Below are positions 1 through 7,405 of a DNA stretch of 64,000 bases, in pieces. Under the pieces are notes generated by a model. The model worked only from the letters and a program-made list of their open reading frames with translations. It did not search any database and was not told the DNA's origin. The stretch comes from Saprospira grandis str. Lewin (GTDB taxonomy: Bacteria > Bacteroidota > Bacteroidia > Chitinophagales > Saprospiraceae): assembly GCF_000250635.1 (NCBI RefSeq), contig NC_016940.1:2976501-3040500 (forward strand). The letters are read 5' to 3'. Position numbers and translations under genes: made by a program. How positions within the stretch are numbered: position 1 is the stretch's first letter; each line of letters begins with the position of its first letter.

Positions 1-142
1 GGATGCCGGCCAGGGCAAAGTCTCTGTCGGCCGCTGCGGCCTCGGCTTCTTTCTTTAGGTCTTTCCAATTTGTCTGTGCAGACAAACTCCCCCATCCCAA
101 ACACAATAGAAGCAAAAAAATAGAAGTGGTTCGTAGTATCAT
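1..142 (-). CDS. Secreted protein, N-terminal part only
   Basis: The first 47 codons of a leftward gene are present; the rest lies outside the window. The ATG at 142-140 begins a classical Sec signal peptide: a basic start (MILRTT), a Leu-rich core and a likely cleavage after LSAQ near residue 23. The mature protein starts with an Ala/Lys/Glu-rich helix (TNWKDLKKEAEAAAADRDFA). That helix would suit a TPR-type or coiled-coil periplasmic protein, but too little is visible to name a family. The export prediction is solid; function is unknown. Confidence 0.7.
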   Translation of the reverse strand, partial: MILRTTSIFLLLLCLGWGSLSAQTNWKDLKKEAEAAAADRDFALAGI

Positions 143-250
143 TATTTACACCTTTTAGCGCGCCTTTTAGCAAAAGAAATTCCTAACTGGCACTTTAATC
201 AAACTTTTTTTGGGGGCTAATTATTTCCTCAAGCAGAATTTTGCTGCCTA

Positions 251-258
251 CAAAAATA
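251..258 (-). promoter_or_regulatory. Possible -7 promoter box for the secreted-protein gene
   Basis: On the minus strand this reads TATTTTTG, matching the Bacteroidota -7 consensus TAnnTTTG, about 110 bp before the ATG at 142. No TTG-type -33 element is seen at the right spacing, so this is weak. The rest of 143-347 shows nothing else recognisable. Confidence 0.25.
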
Positions 259-347
259 CAGCTTTTAATCATAATGAGCACTGCCCCTATAGTTTAGAAT
301 CGCTTTTTTTGTCTTTTGATGCGGCCTTTAGGTCCTTATAGTGAGTG

Positions 348-545
348 GTTTTGGGGCCCGCGGCCGGCTAGCCTTTGGCTAGCTCGGCCGCCGCTATGCT
401 TTGGGGCTCGCTATTCGCTCGGCCCTTCAGGCTTCACTTCGTTTCGCCTTTGGTCTGGCCTTCGGCCACCCCTCCGCAGCGCTGGGCCGTTTGGCCTTCG
501 GCCATGGCGGCTTTGCCGCCTGCTACTTATGGCTTAGGGGCTTGG
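348..545 (+). repeat. GC-rich mosaic repeat, copy 1
   Basis: A member of the dispersed GC-rich family, starting TTTTGGGGC. Its core is the variant CTCGCTATTCGCTCGGCC, followed by the GGTCTGGCCTTCGGCCACC module and several short hairpins with TTCG or TTTG loops (GGCC-TTC-GGCC, GGCGGC-TTT-GCCGCC). The open reading frame that crosses it is a compositional artefact and is not called as a gene. Confidence 0.8.
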
Positions 546-594
546 CCCTAGGGTAAATGGATGTAGAGGAGTAAAACAGGAGCAGCCAATCATC

Positions 595-756
595 GCCTAG
601 GGACAAGCCCCTAGGTTAATCTAATGGGGTCAGCCCTAAAGGGCCTCAACTGCTAAATAAGGCTTGGCTCAATCATTATAGCAAAGAAGGGCCTGAACCA
701 AAGGCCCTCTTTAGAGGGCTGTCTAAAAAAGTTAGCCTAGGGGCTTGTCCCTAGGC
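595..756. repeat. Inverted-repeat (MITE-like) element, copy 1
   Basis: The left end 595-616 begins GCCTAGGGACAAGCCCC. The right end 735-756 (GCCTAGGGGCTTGTCCC...) is its reverse complement with one mismatch. The inside carries a second pair of inverted blocks, CAGCCCT-AAAGGGCC and GGCCCTCTTT-AGAGGGCTG. No coding capacity. It is preceded by the conserved flank GAGGAGTAAAACAGGAGC and followed by GCAGGAAAGGGCTGTGGG. Confidence 0.85.
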
Positions 757-875
757 GCAGGAAAGGGCTGTGGGTTTCCCCCATAATTAAAAAAGGTAGG
801 GTGTTTTAGCTAATTGATTATAGCTAGGGAGCAATTGTTTTTCTTTGCACATCAGGTTGTTGCTGGGGTAAACAG

Positions 876-898
876 AAAATCCCCTCGGATGAGGGGAT
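876..898 (-). terminator. Terminator-like hairpin (ATCCCCTC/GAGGGGAT)
   Basis: ATCCCCTC at 879-886 pairs perfectly with GAGGGGAT at 891-898 around a GGAT loop. On the minus strand it is followed by TTTT, like an intrinsic terminator. The same hairpin recurs at 14294-14313 just past mutL. No minus-strand gene ends immediately here, so it may simply be a repeat. Confidence 0.45.
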
Positions 899-948
899 GC
901 TGTTTTGGGGGTAGATGTAGAGGAGTAAAAAAGGAGCGGCTAATCATC

Positions 949-1115
949 GCCTAGGGACAAGCCCCCAGGCTAATCCAATGGGGGCAGCCCTGACAAGGGC
1001 CTCAAATACTAAAATATAGGGCTTGGCTTAATCATTACAGCAAAGAAGGACCTGAATCAAAGGCCCTCTTTAGAGGGCTGTCTGAAAAAGTTAGCCTAGG
1101 GGCTTGTCCCTAGGC
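949..1115. repeat. Inverted-repeat (MITE-like) element, copy 2
   Basis: Left end 949-970, right end 1094-1115, same internal blocks as copy 1. The left terminus has CCCCCAGGC where the right terminus would require CCCCTAGGC, so the pairing has one mismatch. It is followed by the TGGGTT-TC-AACCCA hairpin at 1130-1143 and the flank AGAGGTATTATAATTTC seen again at 13 kb. Confidence 0.85.
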
Positions 1116-1195
1116 GCAGGAAAGGGCTGTGGGTTTCAACCCAGAGGTATTATAATTTCTAACAATTAAAGCAAGTGTGTGGCCAATAGGGATGA

Positions 1196-1229
1196 TAAAA
1201 AAGTAGCCAAGGGGGTATTCCTCGGCTAC
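1196..1229 (-). terminator. Intrinsic terminator for the 1269-1784 gene
   Basis: The stem GTAGCC(1203-1208)/GGCTAC(1224-1229) continues with AGGG/CCCT-type pairing. On the minus strand it is followed by TTTTTTATC. It sits 40 bp after the stop codon of the leftward gene. Its stem covaries with the GGAGCC/GGCTCC hairpins at 13.1-13.7 kb (T-A in place of G-C at the second pair), which supports selection on the structure. Confidence 0.7.
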
Positions 1230-1268
1230 TAATTAAAGGCTTTATGCCTTTTCCATTTTCCAACAATC

Positions 1269-1784
1269 CTAATCCTCTTGTTCTGCAGTATTATCCACAT
1301 CTTCTTCTTCGGCCATGGCCTCTAGGTTGATGCGGCTACGTTTGAAGAACTGGGCCATTTCGGCTACCCAAAAATCAACACCAGGTACGCCAGATTCGCT
1401 CATGTTCTTTGCCTGCTTATACATTTGAGAAGAAAAGCGCATAGAGTCATAATCAAGTAGGGTGCGGGTATCGCGAAGCTTTTCATAAAGCTCATTGGTG
1501 CGACCTTCTAGACCCTCAAAAACCTGACGAGCATTAAAGTCTTTTTCGTACTCCACTCGATCAAAGTAGCTAGGAAGCAATTGCCCCTTTGCTTGATAAA
1601 AGCTGTGTGCTTTGAGGATAAAGAGCTTGTTCTGCTCATTGATGCTTCCATAACGTTGACGGTCGCTGGGGCTGAGGTTAATGACCTTGCCATCTAGAAG
1701 CTGATCAATTAGGTCAAAAGCGCCGTTAATCTGCTGAATAGCAGTCGCTAGCAATTCAATGCTAATCATATTGTTTTTAGCCAT
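1269..1784 (-). CDS. Conserved-looking hypothetical protein, all-helical
   Basis: 171 aa, starting at ATG 1784 (MAKNNMISIELL). There is no signal peptide or membrane segment, so it is probably cytoplasmic. The sequence is helical throughout, with many charged residues and a short acidic tail (AEEEDVDNTAEQED). Normal codon use and a terminator-like hairpin 40 bp after the stop support a real gene. I do not recognise a family and see no catalytic motif. It stands alone between repeat-filled intergenic stretches, so the neighbours give no hint of function. Confidence 0.7.
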   Translation of the reverse strand: MAKNNMISIELLATAIQQINGAFDLIDQLLDGKVINLSPSDRQRYGSINEQNKLFILKAHSFYQAKGQLLPSYFDRVEYEKDFNARQVFEGLEGRTNELYEKLRDTRTLLDYDSMRFSSQMYKQAKNMSESGVPGVDFWVAEMAQFFKRSRINLEAMAEEEDVDNTAEQED

Positions 1785-2347
1785 AACTAAAAAAGATTTA
1801 AGTAATTAAAAATAAACAGTAGAGACTAGGTAGAGCAATCATAGCCTAAAAGCTATGGGGGAACTCCTGTCTTTTGTTTATATATTGTGTTATAGTTATA
1901 AATGTAGGGGTAACTTTTTGTAAATGCAAGTTATAACTAAATTTATTTACGCATTTGCTTTAAAAAAGCATCTATTTTAACGTTTTAGTTAGTTTTTGGG
2001 CTTGTATAAGGTCTAAAACCTCGTCTTGGAAGGTAGTTTTAGTGCTTCTGAACCTTAAAGGATAGGTCTTATAAATACTTGCGTATCGTTCAGTAGCTAG
2101 ACAGTGAGGTCCTAACCCTTAATTTAGAGCTTATAAAGTGCATTGCTGCGGTCCTTTACTTCAAGCTTTAGCTTCCTAGACTCCTTTTTTGAGGTCTGTT
2201 AGATCGTAATTGAGCTTATTTACCTAATTTTCTAGGTCGCAATACTGCATGCAACTACTTCATTTATATATGACATAGCTTCATTACTCTAGCTATGTAG
2301 TTCTAATACTCTTTTCAAGGACTAACAAGACCTCAACAAAGGACTTC
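1785..2347. other. Gene-free AT-rich stretch upstream of the 43-bp array
   Basis: No credible reading frame. The only recurring sign is a GGTC-containing motif (AGGTCT, AGGTCC, CGGTCC, AGGTCG) about every 40-55 bp between roughly 2009 and 2240, which could be a decayed version of the tandem array that follows. This is a visual impression only. Confidence 0.3.
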
Positions 2348-2605
2348 GACAACTTATCTGCTGGAGTTCGGGACGTCTCTCATGCAGTTTGACAACTTAT
2401 CTGCTGGAGTTCGGAACGTCTCTTATGGGGTTCCACAACCTATCTAATGGAGTTCGGGACGTCTCTTATGGAGTTCCACAACCTATCTAATGGAGTTCAG
2501 GACGTCCCTCATGCAGTTTGACAACCTATCTAATGGAGTTCGGGACGTCTATCATGGGGTTCCATAACCTATCTGATGGAGTTCGGGACGTCTCTCATGC
2601 AGTTT
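2348..2605. repeat. Tandem array, six 43-bp units
   Basis: Units start at 2348, 2391, 2434, 2477, 2520 and 2563, with no insertion or deletion between them. Each contains the steps GACAACYTATCT, GGAGTTCGGGACGTC and TCATGCAGTTT (or TTATGGGGTTC). The units differ by point changes only. A period of 43 is not a multiple of three, so it does not encode a repeated peptide. There are no variable spacers, so it is not a CRISPR array. Confidence 0.9.
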
Positions 2606-2615
2606 GACGGCTATT

Positions 2616-2890
2616 CGGGACTGTTCAGGATTTTGTGTATCCGAATAAAATTTAGGCCTTTAGCTGCTTAGGATTTGGCCAATAGTTGCCTAGGGACAAG
2701 CCCCTAGGCTAATCCAATGGAGTCAGCCCTGACAAGGGCCTCAACTATTAATATATAAGACCTTGTTCAGTTGTTATCGCAGAGAAGAACCTTATCCAAA
2801 GGCCCTCTTTAGAGGGCTGTCTAAAAAAGCTAGCCTAGGGGCTTGTCCCTAGGCGCAGGAAAGGGCAGACACAAAACTTTAAATAGACTC
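2616..2890. repeat. Left ~275-bp direct repeat bracketing the defence-like island
   Basis: Starts CGGGACTGTTCAGGATTTT, contains TATCCGAATAAAATTT and a full MITE-like element (2688-2854), and ends ACACAAAACTTTAAATAG-ACTC. A matching copy in the same orientation lies at 10797-11070, on the other side of the four-gene island. Confidence 0.8.
2688..2854. repeat. Inverted-repeat (MITE-like) element, copy 3
   Basis: Left end 2688-2709 and right end 2833-2854 are exact reverse complements over 22 bp. It lies inside the left direct repeat. Confidence 0.9.
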
Positions 2891-3003
2891 TAAAGCCCAG
2901 TTTGGCAGCCCTTGGGCTGGGGCATGAAAAAGCCCAAGCAAGCTTGGGCCAGAAAAAAATAATTCTTCAAATCTATATAGGGTGGATAGTTGTGGGGTAG
3001 GTT
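2857..3003. repeat. 147-bp segment duplicated at 3241-3387 (first copy)
   Basis: Nearly identical to 3241-3387 at a fixed offset of 384 bp; the only difference I see is GCAGACAC versus GCAGGCAC. It contains the hairpin GCCCAAG-CAAG-CTTGGGC. The unit including the preceding MITE-like element was apparently tandemly duplicated. Confidence 0.85.
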
Positions 3004-3084
3004 TGTGCTGTTCAGGCTTTTGGCTCTTCTAGCAAAGGTTGGGCCTTTAGGCAGTTTAATAAAAGTAGAGCTTGGTCAATCAGC

Positions 3085-3238
3085 GCCTAGGCTAATCTAA
3101 ATGGGAGCAGCCCTGACAAGGGCCTCAAAGGCTGATATATACGGCTTTGCTAAATAGTTATTGCAGAGCAGGTCCTTGTCCAAAGGCCCTCTTTAGAGGG
3201 CTGTCTGAAAAAGCTAGCCTAGGGGCTTGTCCCTAGGC
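3085..3238. repeat. Inverted-repeat (MITE-like) element, copy 4, left end shortened
   Basis: The left terminus is reduced to GCCTAGGC (the inner 14 bases are missing). The right terminus 3217-3238 is intact. The shortening looks like a deletion between the two CCTAGG halves of the left terminus. Confidence 0.8.
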
Positions 3239-3240
3239 GC

Positions 3241-3387
3241 AGGAAAGGGCAGGCACAAAACTTTAAATAGACTCTAAAGCCCAGTTTGGCAGCCCTTGGG
3301 CTGGGGCATGAAAAAGCCCAAGCAAGCTTGGGCCAGAAAAAAATAATTCTTCAAATCTATATAGGGTGGATAGTTGTGGGGTAGGTT
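3241..3387. repeat. 147-bp segment, second copy
   Basis: Second copy of 2857-3003. The minus-strand reading frame across it (3263-3487) is not credible as a gene because it is built from the repeat. The 160 bp between this copy and the island's first gene is AT-rich and presumably holds the island's promoter, but I see no clear TAnnTTTG box. Confidence 0.85.
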
Positions 3388-3549
3388 GGGGGGAAGAGGC
3401 TAAAAAGCTGGCCAAAGCTCTTGTCTGCAAATACTGCTTTGGGGCGTTTAGGCTTTTCGTTTTATAAGAAGTAAGGTATCTAAACATCAGTCAGTTCTTG
3501 TTATAAATATTTATATTAGGAGTGAGTTTTCTATAACCGAATAAAGTAA

Positions 3550-4452
3550 ATGCAAATGATTGAGCTAATTAAAAACTTTTGCTTTCAAAGAGATAATTTG
3601 ATTTACAAGATCTTGAAAGAGTGTTCTAAAGAGGTCTGGGCTAGACAAAAAGCGGCTAGCGAGTCTGCTGCTTCAAAGGTTAGTGAGGTGACATTGACTG
3701 AAAATCTTATGTACAAAATCTACTCTTATGTAAAAGAGAAGAAGCTAGGAGATCGAATTGGTCTTTATCATTCAAAAGATGAAAAGACAAATGGGGCAGA
3801 TATTGAGATTTGTCTAAAGGTTGGTAGTAACCAATATCTCTGTTTGGCTTGTCAGGCTAAACGACTCTATATGTTTGACACAACGAAAAACAAAACATTT
3901 AATAAGCCAAGATATGGAGCACTTAATCACTATGTAGGAGGGGATAAAAGCAAGAACCAAACAGACCTTCTTATTAAGTATGCAAAAAGGAAAAAGGCAA
4001 TACCGTTGTATCTACTGTATAATTATCATAAGGATGAGGCTTATATGAAAGGACTGGAAGATGATGCTGAACTTTATGGCTGTACACTTTTAAGTGCTTA
4101 TTATGTACAAGATACGTTGAAAGCATCTTCTAAATGTTTTGAAAGTGCGCATGGACCAGCCAAGCCTATTACTAGTCTTAGTTGTTTGTTGTTTAACAGC
4201 AGTCTAACTGAGCTCCAAAATAACTGGGGCCAGATAGACAGTGCCCATCGAATATCATTTTTGACAGCAAGAGAAATAGAACGAGACGGAAATTGGATCA
4301 AATCTATTGACTCTGATGAACCTTTTCGTTTTGTAGCGACGGGGGGACCTGAATTAGAAACTGTACGAAATGAGGATATTGTATACCCTCATAAATTTTC
4401 ACCTAGATACCGAATTGTTATTTCACCTAAAGAGACAGAAACAGATGAATAA
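3550..4452 (+). CDS. Predicted PD-(D/E/Q)xK-type nuclease, first gene of the island
   Basis: 300 aa, no signal peptide or membrane segment. The N-terminal half carries a pattern like restriction-endonuclease-fold proteins: Glu51 in a helix (TLTENLMYKI), Asp84 in NGADIEICLK, and Gln102-x-Lys104 in LACQAKRLY, matching E...D...(E/Q)xK. A following helix has QTDLLIKYAKRKKAIPLYLL, also typical of this fold. The overall look resembles DUF6615-type proteins, but that family name is a recollection, not a search result. It overlaps the caspase-like gene by 8 bp, so the two are translationally coupled. Base composition is visibly AT-rich compared with the rest of the window. It could cut DNA or RNA, or act as a sensor. 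The gene is certain, the fold moderately so, the function inferred. Confidence 0.7.
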   Translation: MQMIELIKNFCFQRDNLIYKILKECSKEVWARQKAASESAASKVSEVTLTENLMYKIYSYVKEKKLGDRIGLYHSKDEKTNGADIEICLKVGSNQYLCLACQAKRLYMFDTTKNKTFNKPRYGALNHYVGGDKSKNQTDLLIKYAKRKKAIPLYLLYNYHKDEAYMKGLEDDAELYGCTLLSAYYVQDTLKASSKCFESAHGPAKPITSLSCLLFNSSLTELQNNWGQIDSAHRISFLTAREIERDGNWIKSIDSDEPFRFVATGGPELETVRNEDIVYPHKFSPRYRIVISPKETETDE

Positions 4453-7315
4453 ATCAAAGACATATATTATAAGTGTAGCCCTAGATTATGAATCTAAAGA
4501 GGAAAAAAAACTTGAAAATGCAGTGATTGATAGTCAGCTGATTGTAGATGCGATAACTAAAAAGTTTGATTTAGGAGGGGTGGAACCCTATTTCTTGGTG
4601 AACAAAAATGCTACAGAAGAAAAGCTAAGAGAAACCATAAAAAAAATTGAAGTCCTAGCAAGTGTTGGCGATAGCTTACTGTTTATTTATAATGGTCATG
4701 CAGAGAAGACTAATGAGGAGAAAGTAACTTGGAACCTTTATGATAAAAAAATTAGCGCAAGTGACTTTATTGAGGATATAGCCTATAGTAACCTTAAAGA
4801 TGAGGTAAACTCTATGGTTTTTATTTTAAACCATTGTTATGCTACTAGTCTTCAGAATCGACCAGAATTAGAGCTGCAGAAAAGGGGGGACGAAGATAGT
4901 CTTATGGAACTCGCTTATCTGATTACAACAGGAACTGTAGGTAGTAAAGTGGAGGATGAAGGATATAGAGAAGCATTAGTTGAAGCTATAGAAAGTGTTA
5001 AATATTATGAGGAGAAAACTAACTGGGGAAAGTTACTAGAAGAGGCAAATAAAAAATTAGAGAAGTCTGAGCAGGAATTTAAGAGTAAAAAAATCCTCAT
5101 AAGGACAGACAAAGAGTTTAGAGCAATTCCCCTCTATGTTAAGCAGTCAGAAGAAAAAGAACGAGAAGAGCTAGAGAAAGACGGCGGTCCCATATCTGCT
5201 TATGAACAATTTATCAATAAGTATCCAAATTCACCAGCTGTAGAAAAATTTAAGCTAAAAGTTGATTCGGCTAAAGAAATTCAAAGAATCGACTTGAACC
5301 GCATTAGAGATGCTATTAAATTTTTTATTGAGCGATTTCCAATCCAAGAAAAAACACTAGAGGATGCTCAAGATGTAGAAGATGTAAGAGAACTTCGTGA
5401 GTTATTGCTAGAGGTCAAGAATAGTAATAGTAAATATATAGATGAGGTATTCAAGGTTCAAAATACAGGCGAACAACTAAAGAAGATACAAAAAATAATA
5501 GATGATAGGGAGGTAGATAAGGCAAAAGCTGAGCTTAATAAGTTAAAAGCAAATAAAGTTGAGACTCGGATACTTAGTATTTTTGAATCTAAAATTCAGA
5601 AACTTCAGTCTTTTATTGATGCGGAAGAAGAATGGGAAGGTATAAAGGTTAATGTCAAAAGAGGGCTCCTAGCAAATCTTTCTACTAAGGTGGCAAATTT
5701 TATAGGAAGATACCAAGATGTTGATTTGTGTAAAGATTTAGTTGTAACTGCTAACCGTAACTTAAAGTCTATAGAACTCTATAAAAATTATAAAGCAAAA
5801 GAGTCTTGGGAGGAGCAGTTGGAAATACTAGAGAAAGCTGTAAGCACTGATGTCCCAGAGTTATCTAAAACTCGCCTAGAAAAAGAAATTAGTGATGTTT
5901 TAAATGAGGTGCCATTATTTACTCATAGTGATACGGCCTTAGTTGCTGAAGAAGATGAGGAATTCTTTGCTAAGCTAGATGATGTTGCGACTAAAATGCT
6001 AAGGTTGAAACTATTAGCTAGACCACTAGCTAGCATTAGAGAGAAGGTGTGCAACTGGGATCAGTATAAGAATGTTGTAAATCGTTTAGAACAAGCTGAA
6101 GAGCAAATCAAAAAGGTTCTAGCTGCCTTTAAGCGTAATGTCTCGGCTAAAAAGAAAATAATTGCTAATCAAATTTTACTGCAAGCCCTGAATAAAGATA
6201 GTCACTTCTTCGAACTTGCGGAGTTGTGTGGAATGCATGAATGGATTTCTATTCTACCTATATATAGGGAAGTAAGTGCTAAACTAAATCAAGAAGATTT
6301 GCCAGAGGGTTTGTTTGATGCTTTGAAAAACGATGTGAAATCTGAAAAATTGATGAGTGAATATGAAAGTATATGTATTGACTATATTCGATCAATTGAA
6401 TTGACGTGGCACTTAACTCAGGAAAACAAAGAACTTAAGGACTTTGAAGAATTAGAGCGTGAATTTAGCGATATCATTGCTAGTTCGAAACTAAATGATT
6501 ATATCCAAGAAAAGAAAAATGCGTGTAGACTAAAAGATGCAAAAAGAGAGCTAAAGAATGAAAATCTTAGCCCAGAAGCAAGGCTAGAGATTTACGATAG
6601 AATCCTATCCTTGGAATTGAGTGAGGAACAAAAAGCCCGCTATCAGCAACAACGTGATGAGCTAATAAGTCAGATTGATCAACAAGAAGAGCAGAAGAAA
6701 AGCGAAGAAGTAGGTCCTCTGTTGGAGAACTTAAAGGACAAGCTCTTAGTACTTTCCGTTGATGAAATAAAAGGGGCAATTCTCGAATTAAAAAAATATC
6801 TCGACTTAGATTCTGTTAGAGGAGAGGTTGAACGAATTATAGAACGGTCAGAATATTTTTTGATGCTTGTTGAAAAATGGCAAACTGCACAGCATAAAGA
6901 AGAAACTATTGATGAGTTCTTAACTGAACTTTTATCAAGCCCTTATCAGTACACCGATATTTCAAACCATTTTGACCTTGAAGTAAAAAAGGCAAGAGCT
7001 GCTTGTCGGGAAAAGCAAGAGCAGTCAAGTATTACAAGACTCTTAGAACAACAGCTTGTCCTTTTAGAGCAACAGAGGGCAAAGCAAGAAGAGCAAGAAA
7101 AAAGGCAAGAAGAACAACAAGCTTCTCTTTTCGAGAAGCAGAACGCCAAGCAAGAAGAACGAGAAAAACAACAAAGGGAACAGCAGAAGGAAATTATAGC
7201 AGTATTAAAGGATCACTCAGAAAAGCCAGTAAAATTGCCAAGATATTTTTTGGTAGTTATCCTGGCGCTTGTGGGAGTACTTATTGTTATAGCAGTTAAG
7301 CTATTATGGAGCTAG
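4445..7315 (+). CDS. Membrane-anchored caspase-like (C14/CHAT-type) protease
   Basis: 956 aa from ATG 4445 (MNKSKTYIIS). A longer in-frame start at 4370 would lie inside the nuclease gene and is unlikely. Residues 1-150 look like a caspase-type peptidase: a beta strand YIISVAL, the helix LENAVIDSQLIVDAI, the catalytic His85 in LLFIYNGHAE and Cys131 in VFILNHCYATS. Next come about 780 residues of charged helix with TPR-like stretches (AYEQFINKYPNSP, AIKFFIERFP). A Gln/Glu-rich coiled coil follows (near residues 860-920). The C-terminus is one hydrophobic helix (YFLVVILALVGVLIVIAVKL), so it is probably a tail-anchored inner-membrane protein with the protease in the cytoplasm. In known defence systems such proteases act as abortive-infection effectors; that role here is inference. 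The next gene is 90 bp downstream. Confidence 0.8.
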   Translation: MNKSKTYIISVALDYESKEEKKLENAVIDSQLIVDAITKKFDLGGVEPYFLVNKNATEEKLRETIKKIEVLASVGDSLLFIYNGHAEKTNEEKVTWNLYDKKISASDFIEDIAYSNLKDEVNSMVFILNHCYATSLQNRPELELQKRGDEDSLMELAYLITTGTVGSKVEDEGYREALVEAIESVKYYEEKTNWGKLLEEANKKLEKSEQEFKSKKILIRTDKEFRAIPLYVKQSEEKEREELEKDGGPISAYEQFINKYPNSPAVEKFKLKVDSAKEIQRIDLNRIRDAIKFFIERFPIQEKTLEDAQDVEDVRELRELLLEVKNSNSKYIDEVFKVQNTGEQLKKIQKIIDDREVDKAKAELNKLKANKVETRILSIFESKIQKLQSFIDAEEEWEGIKVNVKRGLLANLSTKVANFIGRYQDVDLCKDLVVTANRNLKSIELYKNYKAKESWEEQLEILEKAVSTDVPELSKTRLEKEISDVLNEVPLFTHSDTALVAEEDEEFFAKLDDVATKMLRLKLLARPLASIREKVCNWDQYKNVVNRLEQAEEQIKKVLAAFKRNVSAKKKIIANQILLQALNKDSHFFELAELCGMHEWISILPIYREVSAKLNQEDLPEGLFDALKNDVKSEKLMSEYESICIDYIRSIELTWHLTQENKELKDFEELEREFSDIIASSKLNDYIQEKKNACRLKDAKRELKNENLSPEARLEIYDRILSLELSEEQKARYQQQRDELISQIDQQEEQKKSEEVGPLLENLKDKLLVLSVDEIKGAILELKKYLDLDSVRGEVERIIERSEYFLMLVEKWQTAQHKEETIDEFLTELLSSPYQYTDISNHFDLEVKKARAACREKQEQSSITRLLEQQLVLLEQQRAKQEEQEKRQEEQQASLFEKQNAKQEEREKQQREQQKEIIAVLKDHSEKPVKLPRYFLVVILALVGVLIVIAVKLLWS

Positions 7316-7405
7316 AGACTCGTCTCATCCCCCAGCCCAAGAACAATACTTAAGCAAAAAAACTATTTTAAAGGGCTTCCCTTTTCACACAAAAAAAATA
7401 AATAC

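Noticed and set aside
316-537. Reading frame across the first GC-rich repeat
   Set aside because: Its peptide is the same Gly/Pro/Leu/Arg-rich kind produced by every mosaic copy in some frame; there is no conserved start and it is repeat DNA.
2009-2240. GGTC motifs as an older tandem array
   Set aside because: Spacing is irregular (about 40-55 bp) and the sequence between them does not align by eye; kept only as a remark.
2348-2605. Tandem array as a CRISPR
   Set aside because: Units follow each other without spacers and no cas gene is present. The same holds for 47563-47890.
3263-3487. Minus-strand frame of 74 codons
   Set aside because: Made mostly of the 147-bp duplicated segment and hairpin; no coding signature.
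4370-4444. Longer start for the caspase-like gene
   Set aside because: It would lie deep in the nuclease gene; the extra residues resemble no part of a caspase domain and ATG 4445 gives the usual short overlap.
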